43,248 bases of DNA, from positions 1 to 43,248 of the forward strand of contig JAPPLG010000003.1 of the NCBI GenBank assembly GCA_028819545.1. Direction: 5' to 3'. This DNA is from Bdellovibrionales bacterium. Lineage in GTDB: Bacteria > Bdellovibrionota > Bdellovibrionia > Bdellovibrionales > UBA1609. A program made the translations under genes and the position numbers. How positions within the stretch are numbered: position 1 is the stretch's first letter; every line of letters begins with the position of its first letter. Below are positions 17,499 to 26,228 of the stretch, in pieces. The notes beneath the pieces were generated by a model. It was not told the DNA's origin. It saw only the letters and a program-made list of their open reading frames with translations, and did not search any database.

Positions 17499-18567
17499 AA
17501 TCTTACTGGCAATAAGTTTTTATCCTCTTGCAGGCTATGCACAGCCTCTTTCAAAGGCAGAGCATTGCGTAGCTGTAGAAGAAAAACTGGATATAGACCC
17601 ATCAGCACTTCATGACACTTATGTCACTGTCTACTTAAACCACCTACAGCAATGCCAACCTGCCATTGACCGTCAATTTTTTCTTTATAAAAAACTACTG
17701 GATCAACTTTTAAAAGCCATTCCATCAACTTCCTCTATGGAGGCCATTGACCGAGTTGTGCATACCATGCTCGATGAAATTCCAAATCCAAATTTAGATT
17801 CTTTAAGCGAAATCGCTCACGAACCTTGGAAGGAATTATCCAAACGAATACAAACAGACCGAAACATCGTTCCAAATATTGCCCCCTCTGTGAACTACTA
17901 TCTTGAAAAACCCTTATCTGTCTCACAAAATATTCAAACATTACGTGGTGTCCCTTTACGGGCTGTTGAAATGACTCAAAATTTTTCCAGCCAGTTTTCC
18001 ATCTGTACAAACACAGAAGAGTTTCAACATCTTTTGAAACCCCTTCATTATTTCTTACAGGATCTGATTTTTTTATTTGCACGGTTCATTGATTACAACC
18101 AAATGTATTCCTTTCAAAGGTTATATAGAATCTACCACACCCTTCATATGCAACAAAACGAAGCTCCCAGCCATCTCCAGTTTATCTCCTGGTTGCAGCT
18201 GCCCCTTCATTTCATTGAATTTCTATCCGAATCTGTTGATTGGACTGCTCCACCCTTTCAAAATAACTACAAATGGTTAGAACCCTTGCTAACCTTATTA
18301 ACACTGCATAAACAGATTGGAGAAAAAATGCAAAACTACTGTGTTCCTTACCAACCTTTTTTAACAACACAGTTTGTAGAACACCATTACATTGCACAAT
18401 TTTTAGAAGACCACGAAATTTCAGAAGAAAGAAGAGGTGAACTACTTGAAATTATTCAGGAAAATCTTAAAGAAAGAGATCATGGCTTCTTTTTCCGCTC
18501 CACAATTCCTGCAGACAAAGAACGTATTTATCTCTATTTCCTTAGACTCCATTCTACTCCAGAATAA
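17479..18567 (+). CDS. Secreted protein of unknown function
   Basis: A signal peptide (MRPSTFKILLAISFYPLAGYAQ) precedes about 340 residues, mostly helical, with scattered Cys (EHCVAVEE, QQCQPAID, SICTNTEEF, QNYCVPYQ) that could pair in the periplasm. No family is recognised. The start at 17479 has AAAGGAG at ideal spacing inside the end of kamA. The last 14 bases overlap the convergent tpiA gene. It is probably co-transcribed with the secreted protein at 14768 and kamA. Confidence 0.75.
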   Translation: MRPSTFKILLAISFYPLAGYAQPLSKAEHCVAVEEKLDIDPSALHDTYVTVYLNHLQQCQPAIDRQFFLYKKLLDQLLKAIPSTSSMEAIDRVVHTMLDEIPNPNLDSLSEIAHEPWKELSKRIQTDRNIVPNIAPSVNYYLEKPLSVSQNIQTLRGVPLRAVEMTQNFSSQFSICTNTEEFQHLLKPLHYFLQDLIFLFARFIDYNQMYSFQRLYRIYHTLHMQQNEAPSHLQFISWLQLPLHFIEFLSESVDWTAPPFQNNYKWLEPLLTLLTLHKQIGEKMQNYCVPYQPFLTTQFVEHHYIAQFLEDHEISEERRGELLEIIQENLKERDHGFFFRSTIPADKERIYLYFLRLHSTPE

Positions 18568-19231
18568 ATGAATCCACATTTAAAGAAGCCTTCCCAATAA
18601 GAAAACCTTCCAATTCTTTACAAAGTAAAGTGCGAAACACCTGACTGTTAACACTACCACCATACAAAACAGTAGATTGCGGAACAGCCTCCTTAATGAC
18701 AGAAAGGGCTGATTGAATTTGTAAATTATTTGGAATCTTTCCAGAGCCAATAGCCCAAACAGGTTCGTAAGCCACCATCAAAGGGGAAATATTTGAAAAA
18801 CCTGTTAACTGAGACTTCAGTACATTTTGAAACTGACTTCTCTGCTCCAGGCTTTCTCCCACACATAAAATAGGAGTCATTTTATTTTGAACAATGATAT
18901 GCGCTTTTTCCAAAATCATTTCGTGAGTTTCACCAAACAATAGACGCCTCTCACTATGCCCCACAAGTACATAACGAGCGCCCATTTCATACATCAGTTG
19001 AGGAGAATTTTCTCCTGTATACGGGCCTTCATTCTTATAAAAACAATTTTGCCCTCCCCAATTAAAATTTGTGCCGGAAAACTCATCTTTCATTAAACCA
19101 AACAACACAGCCGGCGATAAAATAATATAGGATTTTTGCTTTTCTTCAGACACTCTTTTTTTTAAAGATTGAAGAAATTTTTGAGCCCCTTCAAAACTTT
19201 GGTTCATCTTCCAGTTGCCGACATAAATCAT
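18554..19231 (-). CDS. tpiA: Triosephosphate isomerase
   Basis: Glycolytic enzyme interconverting dihydroxyacetone phosphate and glyceraldehyde 3-phosphate. Active-site Lys is in GNWKMN, His in VGHSERR, Glu in [12 protein letters not shown] (with flexible loop 6), and YGGSV binds phosphate. At 225 residues it is shorter than the usual 250 or so, with trimmed loops and C-terminus, but all catalytic parts are present. The ATG overlaps the pgk stop (ATGA), so the two are coupled. Confidence 0.96.
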   Translation of the reverse strand: MIYVGNWKMNQSFEGAQKFLQSLKKRVSEEKQKSYIILSPAVLFGLMKDEFSGTNFNWGGQNCFYKNEGPYTGENSPQLMYEMGARYVLVGHSERRLLFGETHEMILEKAHIIVQNKMTPILCVGESLEQRSQFQNVLKSQLTGFSNISPLMVAYEPVWAIGSGKIPNNLQIQSALSVIKEAVPQSTVLYGGSVNSQVFRTLLCKELEGFLIGKASLNVDSFILE

Positions 19232-20436
19232 ACAACAGCCTCTGACCTTTTATGAGACTCCAGACTTTGAAGGCCAGGAAGTTCACTGCCCTGAATATAA
19301 GCTAAGGAAGCTCCTCCACCTGTTGAAACATGATCAAACCCCTTTTCCAAAGAAAAATGAAAAATTGCCCGAGCTGAATCCCCCCCTCCAACAACACGGA
19401 AAGCGGATAAGCATTGACCTATGTTTTCTGCAATTGTTCGAGTGCCTGTTGCATAATCAGGTATTTCAAAAAGACCCATAGGGCCATTCCAAAAAATTGT
19501 TTTAGCTGTTTCAAAAGCTTTTGAAAAATACTCACAAGTTTGAGGTCCTATATCTACAGCACACCAGGAGTCCGGCACATGAGCAGATGGAGTGTTTGTC
19601 AACAAATCCACACGATGGATATCCGGCACCACCATATGATCCAAAGGCAAATACAGTTTTTTCTTTCTCATCTGCATTCTCTCTATCAATTCTTGAGCTA
19701 AAGATAAATCCTCCAAATCAACCTTTGTATTTCCTAAATTATGCCCTTGAGCTTTCAGAAACACATAAGCCATTGCCCCCCCAACCACTAAATGATCGAT
19801 ATGATCAATAAGATTGAGAACCACGTTAAACTTATCTTTGACTTTTGCCCCTCCTAAAACAACAGTTAAAGGACGAATGGGATTACTTCTCACCCGATCC
19901 AGCATTTCCATTTCTTTTTGAATTAAAAATCCAATACATTTTTTAGAAACACATTCAGGAAGAGCAGACAAACTGGCATGCTTCCGATGGCAAACCCCAA
20001 AAGCATCGTTCACATAAACATCCACATTTTTTGCAAGCTCTTTTGCAAAATCCACATCATTTAATTTTTCACCCGGGTGAAACCTTAAGTTTTCAAGTAA
20101 AATCAATTGATTCTTTTTTAAAGAAGGGGAAATAACCAAAGGCACATCACTTAACAACTCATCAGCAAAAAAGACATCAACGTCTAAAATTTCACTTAAA
20201 GTGTCCGCCACAGGAGCTAAAGACCACCTGGCATCCGGTTTTTCAGGCCGCCCTAAGTGGCTGGCCAATATAATTTTTGCACCTTGATCTAAAGCATAGC
20301 GAATCGTTGGAAGAGCATTCAGAATACGATAATCATCAGCCACCTTGCCGTCTTTTATCGGTACATTTAAGTCTGCCCGAATAAATACACGTTGATCTTT
20401 TAAATCCAAATCTTCTATATGAGAAACTAAAGACAT
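19228..20436 (-). CDS. pgk: Phosphoglycerate kinase
   Basis: Transfers phosphate between 1,3-bisphosphoglycerate and ADP. Conserved blocks: [50 protein letters not shown] and the C-terminal [11 protein letters not shown] with STGGGASL. Length 402 is normal. It lies in a gap-pgk-tpiA operon, 63 bases after gap. Confidence 0.98.
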   Translation of the reverse strand: MSLVSHIEDLDLKDQRVFIRADLNVPIKDGKVADDYRILNALPTIRYALDQGAKIILASHLGRPEKPDARWSLAPVADTLSEILDVDVFFADELLSDVPLVISPSLKKNQLILLENLRFHPGEKLNDVDFAKELAKNVDVYVNDAFGVCHRKHASLSALPECVSKKCIGFLIQKEMEMLDRVRSNPIRPLTVVLGGAKVKDKFNVVLNLIDHIDHLVVGGAMAYVFLKAQGHNLGNTKVDLEDLSLAQELIERMQMRKKKLYLPLDHMVVPDIHRVDLLTNTPSAHVPDSWCAVDIGPQTCEYFSKAFETAKTIFWNGPMGLFEIPDYATGTRTIAENIGQCLSAFRVVGGGDSARAIFHFSLEKGFDHVSTGGGASLAYIQGSELPGLQSLESHKRSEAVV

Positions 20437-20499
20437 AACTTTTACCTATTGTATCACAGAGAAAATTTCTTTCCGGCTTATTTTTAACAAAAACATATT

Positions 20500-21489
20500 C
20501 TATTTCCCAATATATTTCATGATATCCAACAAACGATGGCAGTACCCGGCTTCATTATCATACCAGGCAAACACTTGTACTGTCTTACCGTGCACCTGAG
20601 TCAAAGCTTGATCCAAAACAGCACTGGCAGAAGCTCCTAAAAAATCAGCACTGACTAAAGGTTTTTTCTCTATAGATAGAATTCCTTTTAAAGAACCTTG
20701 AGCGGATTCTTCCAAAATTTTATTTAAAGAATCCAAAGACACTTCTTTCTGGCACGTGAGCACCAGCTCCAATAAACTCACATTAGAAACAGGGACCCGA
20801 ACAGCCAAACCCTTTAGCTTTCCTTTTAAGTCCGGAATAATTTGACCTATAGCTTTTACAGCTCCTGTTGAGGTGGGAATCATTGAAAGACCAGCCGCTC
20901 GGGCTCTTCTTAAATCCTTATGAGAGGAGTCCAATAGTTTTTGGTCACTTGTGTAAGCATGAACTGTGGTCATGTAACCGCTTTCAACGCCAAAAGCCTT
21001 ATGAATCACATCAGCCAAAGGAGCCAGACAGTTTGTTGTACAGGAAGCATTGCTGATAATTTTATAAGCAGGCTTATAACTCTCATGATTGACTCCATAA
21101 ACCATTGTGAAATCAGCCCCTTCTGCCGGCGCCGCCACAATAACCTTTTTTACTTGATTTTTAAAGTGCGAATTAAGATCTTCTTTCTTTTTAAACCGGC
21201 CTGTACATTCCAAAATAAAATCCACATCATTCCACTCAATTGTCTCCGGATGATCTTTTCTGGAATAAGCAATTAAGTCTGTCCCTATTTTTAAGGATTC
21301 CTCCGAGACAGCCTCCACTTCCTCATTCAAAGGGCCGTGAACACTATCGTATTGAATCAAATGAGCCGCAGACTCTGCACTTCCATGAGAGTTGACCGCA
21401 CGTACATCCAAAGCACGGGAAGTTCTAGCCAATCTTAAAAAATACCGGCCAATACGCCCTAAACCATTAATACCTACACGAATAGACAT
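20500..21489 (-). CDS. gap: Glyceraldehyde-3-phosphate dehydrogenase, possibly NADP-accepting
   Basis: Oxidises glyceraldehyde 3-phosphate. The nucleotide fold begins GINGLGRIGRYFLR; the active site is SNASCTTNCLAP with the His in TTVHAYTSDQ. Two cofactor positions are atypical for an NAD enzyme: the second beta-strand ends AVNSHGS, with Ser where the ribose-binding Asp normally is (ND), and the loop reads DSSHKDLRRARAA where NAD enzymes have Leu-Pro. Chloroplast/cyanobacterial NADP-accepting enzymes have Ala-Ser there. NADP use is inference from these residues. First gene of the gap-pgk-tpiA operon. Confidence 0.96.
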   Translation of the reverse strand: MSIRVGINGLGRIGRYFLRLARTSRALDVRAVNSHGSAESAAHLIQYDSVHGPLNEEVEAVSEESLKIGTDLIAYSRKDHPETIEWNDVDFILECTGRFKKKEDLNSHFKNQVKKVIVAAPAEGADFTMVYGVNHESYKPAYKIISNASCTTNCLAPLADVIHKAFGVESGYMTTVHAYTSDQKLLDSSHKDLRRARAAGLSMIPTSTGAVKAIGQIIPDLKGKLKGLAVRVPVSNVSLLELVLTCQKEVSLDSLNKILEESAQGSLKGILSIEKKPLVSADFLGASASAVLDQALTQVHGKTVQVFAWYDNEAGYCHRLLDIMKYIGK

Positions 21490-21776
21490 AGGGCTCTGTC
21501 ATACTATAAAAATTGAGTTGAAACAAGGTGCGGAAACTTAAAGGAAAAACCGCCCCTACTGAAGAATGCACCGAAATTAACCAAAGCACAGCCTATAAAC
21601 TGGCATGCCTTGATCCTTTTGCTCCATTCTTCCCTAGCTTGTTTAAAATCTCTCTTGACCGGCTCTATTGCTGATACAATTGATGTTAAATCAGTTTCCA
21701 CATCATTTACAAAATGAGTAAATGCTCACCCCTGCCAAAAGCAAAATTATGTACTTCATGATTCTCCATCTTTTGT

Positions 21777-22373
21777 TTATTTGCCTTCTGGTGTTTCTAA
21801 AAATCTTTTAGGGTTGATATAAAATCTGTAAAACCAAAGTGATAAGTACACACCTACAAGAGATATGAAAATATTCATGCATGTTCTGTAAGAAGGTATT
21901 CCAAATGTAGCTTCTGACCAAACCAAAAGAGCAAAAACCCCAAGAGAACCAAGAATGAAAACAAATTGATTTGCAGCTGAGCTGCCCTTCTTAAAAGTTT
22001 GAATACTTTTTGGCATTTTATATTCTTTATCTGCTTTTAAAGTCTGTATGAGCTCTTTTAAAGAAAGATTCATCCGATAAAATACACCACATAAAAAAGC
22101 TATAAAAAAAGTCAGTGCATAAGACACAGAGCTTAAAAAATCTTGAAAAGAATCTGTATTTTTAAATAAAATTCTAAAAAATAACCCTATTCCAACTATA
22201 GAAATAACCATACGCAAGACAGGATGTACAAAAATCCTATAACTTTTATTTGTTTTTAGAAAATCCTTTTCTTGCTCTAAGGTGTGCATCTCTCCTGATA
22301 ATTTCATCAATGTAAAATACGATACAAAAAAGACCACTACTTTTATAAAATCTAACAACACTGCCTCATCCAT
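21777..22373 (-). CDS. Integral membrane protein, unknown function
   Basis: 198 residues with about five hydrophobic segments (near 7-24, 52-72, 80-100, 132-152 and 160-182) and a short Lys-rich cytoplasmic-type loop (KADKEYKMPKSIQTFKKG) in between. No family is recognised. It follows the small exported protein at 22399 by 25 bases and is probably in the same transcript. The stretch 21490-21776 between it and gap shows no convincing gene; a 65-codon GTG frame at 21504-21701 has nothing to support it. Confidence 0.7.
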   Translation of the reverse strand: MDEAVLLDFIKVVVFFVSYFTLMKLSGEMHTLEQEKDFLKTNKSYRIFVHPVLRMVISIVGIGLFFRILFKNTDSFQDFLSSVSYALTFFIAFLCGVFYRMNLSLKELIQTLKADKEYKMPKSIQTFKKGSSAANQFVFILGSLGVFALLVWSEATFGIPSYRTCMNIFISLVGVYLSLWFYRFYINPKRFLETPEGK

Positions 22374-22398
22374 ATTATATATCCTATATTTTCAATAT

Positions 22399-22674
22399 CT
22401 AGAAAGTAAATGCAAAACTAAGTCCACAGACAGCTCCCGCCCCTGATGCAGCATCACTCAACGGATCATCTGCGATGTCTGAGTAGATTCTTCTCATCAT
22501 TTTATCGTAGTCACTTTTTGATCGAATATTATAAGTTTCTAACTTTCCACCTTCCGTTCGACGTTCTACTAGACCTCTATAATTTTCAGGGAATTTATCT
22601 TGTACTCTATCCATTTGCTCTTGTATATCCTCATCAGAAGGAGATAGTAACCAGAAAAAAAAGCGCCGCACCAC
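22399..22674 (-). CDS. C-terminal part of a frameshifted small exported protein
   Basis: As an independent frame it would start MVRRFFFWLLSPSDED, but its first residues are simply the shifted reading of the gene at 22634. Removing one base from the eight-A run at 22655-22662 (T on the coding strand) joins the two into a single product of about 138 residues. The joined sequence would read ...AALFF-WLLSPSDEDIQEQMD... and end in a small Ala/Gly-rich hydrophobic tail (DAASGAGAVCGLSFAFTF). Function is unknown. The split could be a genuine frameshift, a slippery switch or an assembly error. Confidence 0.55.
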   Translation of the reverse strand: MVRRFFFWLLSPSDEDIQEQMDRVQDKFPENYRGLVERRTEGGKLETYNIRSKSDYDKMMRRIYSDIADDPLSDAASGAGAVCGLSFAFTF

Positions 22675-22822
22675 AAGCAGCGGGGGTGGTTACAACTCCA
22701 GTAGGAATAAGCTCCCAACCATCCTGCTCATACAACTCTTCCCAACCATCTTGCTCGTAATCATAAAAATCTGCTTTTGAATTAAAGCTCCAAACCATAA
22801 AAACTATGATTAAGTATTTCAT
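22634..22822 (-). CDS. N-terminal part of a frameshifted small exported protein
   Basis: Begins with a signal peptide (MKYLIIVFMVWSFNSKA) followed by an imperfect tandem repeat, YEQDGWEEL-YEQDGWEL (a 21-24 base duplication at about 22718-22765), then TPAACGAALFF. The frame ends soon after the eight-A run at 22655-22662, where the other frame (22399-22674) takes over. AAGGAGG lies just upstream of the ATG at 22822. Function is unknown. Confidence 0.55.
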   Translation of the reverse strand: MKYLIIVFMVWSFNSKADFYDYEQDGWEELYEQDGWELIPTGVVTTPAACGAALFFLVTISF

Positions 22823-23075
22823 AAATCCTCCTTTAATGAAATATTTCTATTTCTTGATAAGACAAATAAAACTATTTTGATTTGGGGTATAAAAAAATAA
22901 GAATTGATGAGTAGGAAAATTTTAAAAAACAATCTCATTGTCGAGCGCAATAAATTGTGCAAAACAGAAATGTCAAAGCTTTCTTTTTTTTAAGTATGTA
23001 AATTTTTTTATGTATCGTGAAATAAATACAGGTTTTATTTTGATCTTTATTTTTTACTCCCAGACCCAGAGCCTA

Positions 23076-23298
23076 GAGTCAAATTTCAAGTGCAACACTT
23101 AGATATAGAAAAGGGCCAGTGAAATAAGCTCTATTTTTCGTGTTCTCCGGTTTCGAATACAAAAAGGAGAACCATACAATGAGACTTATAAGCAGCTGAC
23201 CCATGAGGAAAGATGCCAAATAACAGCTCTAAAAGAAAGTGGTTTAAATTTTAGATCGATAGCGGATCAGATAAAACTTCTGAGCGAAGGGTTTTAAA
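23076..23298 (+). pseudogene. Remnant of an IS30-family transposase
   Basis: Reading 23187-23280 gives YKQLTHEERCQITALKESG followed by LNFRSIADQI, the N-terminal helix-turn-helix of IS30 transposases. The frame is broken immediately upstream (the nearby ATG at 23179 is out of frame), and after DQIK the sequence runs into a scrap of repeat module a (CTGAGCGAAGG) and a stop. The rest of the transposase is gone. GAGTCAAATTTCAAGTGCAA (from 23076) may be the left inverted repeat. In 22823-23567 this remnant, the hairpin at 23377 and repeat scraps are all I see. Confidence 0.7.
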
Positions 23299-23376
23299 AC
23301 ATCCGAAAGCACAGTCATTTAACATGAAAACAGGTATTCAATCATACATCCGGAATCCAGTCGTTATGAGCAAAGC

Positions 23377-23428
23377 ACTATGTATAAGCGGCTCAGGCAA
23401 GTTCGGCTTTGAGCCACTTATACATAGT
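23377..23428. repeat. Long hairpin (19-bp arms)
   Basis: ACTATGTATAAG-C-GGCTCA (23377-23395) is complementary to TGAGCCACTTATACATAGT (23410-23428) with one mismatch, around a 14-base loop. The loop region contains AAGTTCGGCTTTGA, which also occurs (inverted) inside the hairpin element at 25912-26029. It may be a relic mobile element or a folded RNA. It lies 140 bases upstream of tmk. Confidence 0.75.
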
Positions 23429-23567
23429 ATTTCTTTCTGACCTTACATTCTCTCGTCTTTTCAAGACTGCCTGCATAGCCTTCCTATCGATCCCCGAAGT
23501 ATTTTAAAACAGTGCAATAAAAAGATTTATCCTTTACGGCAAGAACATTTCAGTCTAAAAATGTACT

Positions 23568-24197
23568 ATGCCGTTTATCGTTTTTGAAGGTTTAGACGGC
23601 TCAGGGAAAAGCACTTTAATGCAAAGTCTTTCTCAAGAGCTGAAGTCTCAAAATCTTCCTGTCACCACTACAAGGGAACCGGGAGGCACTCCTTTGGGAG
23701 AGCAAATCCGAAACCTCCTTTTAAAAAATGGCAAAGACGCGCCAACAGCCTGGACCGAACTCTTCCTCTATGAAGCATGCAGAAGACAAAATGTAGATCA
23801 TGTGATTAGACCCTCTTTGGAAAAAGGACACTGGGTGCTTTGTGACCGCTTTTGGGCCAGCACTTCCGCTTTTCAATCCGGAGGCAGAAATCTCGATGAA
23901 GATAAAGTTTTACAAATCAATCAATGGGCGACAGACGGCCTGAATCCTGATCTTTGGGTGTATATGGATTTACCCCTTGAAGAAGCCCAAAAGCGCTGGG
24001 AAAACCGCACTTCCTTTCACCCTTTAGACCGCTTTGAAATGGAAAAATTATCTTTCCATGAAAAAGTCAGGGATTACTATAATAAAATGACCAAAAGCCA
24101 AAAGTATGGACCCTGGCTGGTATTAAACGCGACTCAATCTACAGAAACTTTAGTGCGTGAATTGATTCAAGAACTAAAGAAAAGAGCGTGGTTATAA
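23568..24197 (+). CDS. tmk: Thymidylate kinase
   Basis: Phosphorylates dTMP to dTDP. The P-loop is EGLDGSGKST near the N-terminus. The TREPGGTPLGEQIR motif binds the nucleotide, CDRFWASTSAFQSGGR holds the DR pair, and LPLEEAQKRWENR is the lid region. Length 209 is normal. It begins the common tmk-holB-tatD set; its TAA is followed directly by the GTG of holB. Confidence 0.97.
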   Translation: MPFIVFEGLDGSGKSTLMQSLSQELKSQNLPVTTTREPGGTPLGEQIRNLLLKNGKDAPTAWTELFLYEACRRQNVDHVIRPSLEKGHWVLCDRFWASTSAFQSGGRNLDEDKVLQINQWATDGLNPDLWVYMDLPLEEAQKRWENRTSFHPLDRFEMEKLSFHEKVRDYYNKMTKSQKYGPWLVLNATQSTETLVRELIQELKKRAWL

Positions 24198-25136
24198 GTG
24201 AATTCTATTCAAGGCCATAAAGAAGTTATTCAAACTCTTTTTCAGTCCATCCAAAACAAATCTTTAAGTCCTTCCCTCTTATTTTACGGCCCGCCCAGCA
24301 TTGGAAAAAAACTTGTAGCTCTTCAAGCCGTTCAAAAACTACTTTGTCCTTTATTCCCATCCTGCAAAAACTGCAACACCTGCCGTCAAGTGGAAAATAA
24401 ACAACACCCTTCTTTGTTGTTCATTGAACCTGAAGGCATCAGTATTAAAATTGGAGTGATCTCAAAAATCAGATCTTTTATATCACTTCAAAGCTTTTCA
24501 TCCTGTCGAATTGTATTGATCGATCAAGCGCACACCATGAACACCCAAACCCAAAATGCTCTCTTAAAATCTCTGGAAGAACCTCCTGTTGGAGTTTACT
24601 TTATTTTAGTCTGCGATCAAATTGCAAAACTGCTTCCCACAATTCACTCCCGTACACAGCTCATACGTTTTAGCAGACTAAAACTTCAGGAAATGAAAAA
24701 GATCCTGCCTGAAGAACAGGAATGGAAGCTTAAAGCCAGCCGAGGCCAGTTGAATCGAGTCAACCAATGGAAAGAAGAAGAGGAGTTATATAAAGAGCTT
24801 TTCAATTTATTAAAAGGCCAAAAAATTTCCAGCACTTTAAGCACTCGCCTAAAAGACAGAAAAACAGCCTTACTCGCGGCCAGAACTCTTCAGGAAATTT
24901 TAAGAGATATTCGAATTATGCAGGCAGGAGGAAAAGACTTGATCCACATTCACCAAAGCCCTTCTTACAAAAAATGGGAAGAAGTTTCTCCACAAGCTAT
25001 TCATCAATTGTATCGAAAAGCCTGCCAATTGGAGCAGGATATTTTATCTTATCTGGATTCTCTTTTATGTTTTGAAAATTACTGGAACCATGCCCATCAA
25101 TATCTTTCAGAGAATAGGGATCATCATGTGGGTTGA
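24198..25136 (+). CDS. holB: DNA polymerase III delta' subunit
   Basis: Clamp-loader subunit. It has a Walker-A-like FYGPPSIGKK, a four-Cys zinc cluster (CPLFPSCKNCNTC), DQAHTMNTQTQNALLKSLEEPP typical of clamp-loader AAA+ proteins, and HSRTQLIRF where the SRC motif lies (Thr for Cys). A GTG start follows the tmk stop with no gap; its end overlaps the tatD start by 11 bases. Position between tmk and tatD fits HolB. Confidence 0.92.
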   Translation: MNSIQGHKEVIQTLFQSIQNKSLSPSLLFYGPPSIGKKLVALQAVQKLLCPLFPSCKNCNTCRQVENKQHPSLLFIEPEGISIKIGVISKIRSFISLQSFSSCRIVLIDQAHTMNTQTQNALLKSLEEPPVGVYFILVCDQIAKLLPTIHSRTQLIRFSRLKLQEMKKILPEEQEWKLKASRGQLNRVNQWKEEEELYKELFNLLKGQKISSTLSTRLKDRKTALLAARTLQEILRDIRIMQAGGKDLIHIHQSPSYKKWEEVSPQAIHQLYRKACQLEQDILSYLDSLLCFENYWNHAHQYLSENRDHHVG

Positions 25137-25875
25137 TGTTCACACTCATTTACATATGCTAAAAGACCCTGACACAGCTGTTGAGACAGCCTTCCAATCC
25201 GGTATTCAAAAAATGATGACTATTGGAACCTCATCGAAGGATTGGGGTCATGTTTTGCAAGACATAAAAAAATTTTCTGTTTTTGGAGCTTTAGGACAAC
25301 ACCCTCATGAAGCTAAAGACTATAATGATTCCAGCGAAGAAAAATTAAAACAAGGCCTGCAAAATGACAATATTAAAGCTCTAGGTGAAATAGGCTTGGA
25401 TTATTACTATGAACATTCAGATCGACTGATCCAACAGGAAGTTTTTAGAAGACAGATGGCTATAGCCGAAGAGTTGGGGCTTTCTGTTGAAATTCACACC
25501 CGAGACGCTGAAGAAGACACACTAAAAATTTTAAAAGAATATCCAAAAGTACAGGGGCTTTTGCACTGTTTTACAGGTTCCTACGATATGGCTAAAAAAG
25601 CCTTGGACATTGGATATAATATTTCTTTTAGCGGCATTATTACTTTTAAAAAAGCAGATGATCTGCGCTCTGTTTGTGAAAAAGTGCCGCTCGACCGCCT
25701 TCATATTGAAACAGACGCCCCTTATCTGGCTCCAACTCCTTACAGAGGAAAAGAAAATCAGCCTGCATGGCTCCTGCATACTGCAGAGACGGTTGCCCGT
25801 CTGCACAAAGTGTCTATGGAAGAATTAAAAGAACAGACTTGGCAGAATGCCTGTAATCTGTTTTCCTTCTTTTAG
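25126..25875 (+). CDS. tatD: TatD-family metal-dependent hydrolase (DNase-like)
   Basis: Metal-dependent phosphoesterase of the amidohydrolase fold. Metal ligands are seen in VDVHTHLH, GEIGLDYYY, EIHTRDAEED, LLHCFTGS and ETDAPYLAP. The start is the ATG at 25126 (AGGGA five bases upstream), giving the usual MWVDVHTH beginning; the frame is open to 25072 within holB. Family members trim DNA 3' ends or act on D-aminoacyl-tRNA; the exact substrate is not evident. Confidence 0.92.
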   Translation: MWVDVHTHLHMLKDPDTAVETAFQSGIQKMMTIGTSSKDWGHVLQDIKKFSVFGALGQHPHEAKDYNDSSEEKLKQGLQNDNIKALGEIGLDYYYEHSDRLIQQEVFRRQMAIAEELGLSVEIHTRDAEEDTLKILKEYPKVQGLLHCFTGSYDMAKKALDIGYNISFSGIITFKKADDLRSVCEKVPLDRLHIETDAPYLAPTPYRGKENQPAWLLHTAETVARLHKVSMEELKEQTWQNACNLFSFF

Positions 25876-25911
25876 AAAAAGAAGCAAAAGTATTTCTCTC
25901 ATAAATGTGAT

Positions 25912-26029
25912 AAAACACTTTGCAGACAAGCCTTCAAATTTCAAACATGCGTTTTGAAGCAGAGCAGACTTCCAGTCGCTCCGCTTCAAAGCCGAACTTA
26001 TTTGTCGTCCTGTCTGCAAAGTGTTTTTC
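25912..26029. repeat. Palindromic element with 17-bp perfect terminal inverted repeats
   Basis: AAAACACTTTGCAGACA (25912-25928) returns exactly inverted at 26013-26029. An inner pair, GAAGCAGAGC / GCTCCGCTTC, forms a second stem with one mismatch. The element is 118 bases, non-coding, and sits between the convergent tatD and corA genes. It could be a small non-autonomous mobile element (MITE) or a bidirectional terminator. In the rest of 25876-26228 I see no supported gene. Confidence 0.75.
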
Positions 26030-26228
26030 TTCGATCTACAAACGCATAAATAATGAAAACCCTATTGAACTCATCAAAGTTTTTTAGGGGGTGTTTTCAT
26101 ACCTGGATGACGGGTATTGCGAAGATGACGGGTGTTGCTTTAAAGAGGACAGCCGTAAGTTTATTCCTTTGGACAAACCATTGGATAAAGTGTCAGCGAT
26201 GTTCAAGTGGCACAGCGTGAATGATTTT

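Noticed and set aside
21504-21701. 65-codon frame upstream of gap
   Set aside because: GTG start without ribosome site, no recognisable features and lies in an intergenic gap; possible but unsupported.
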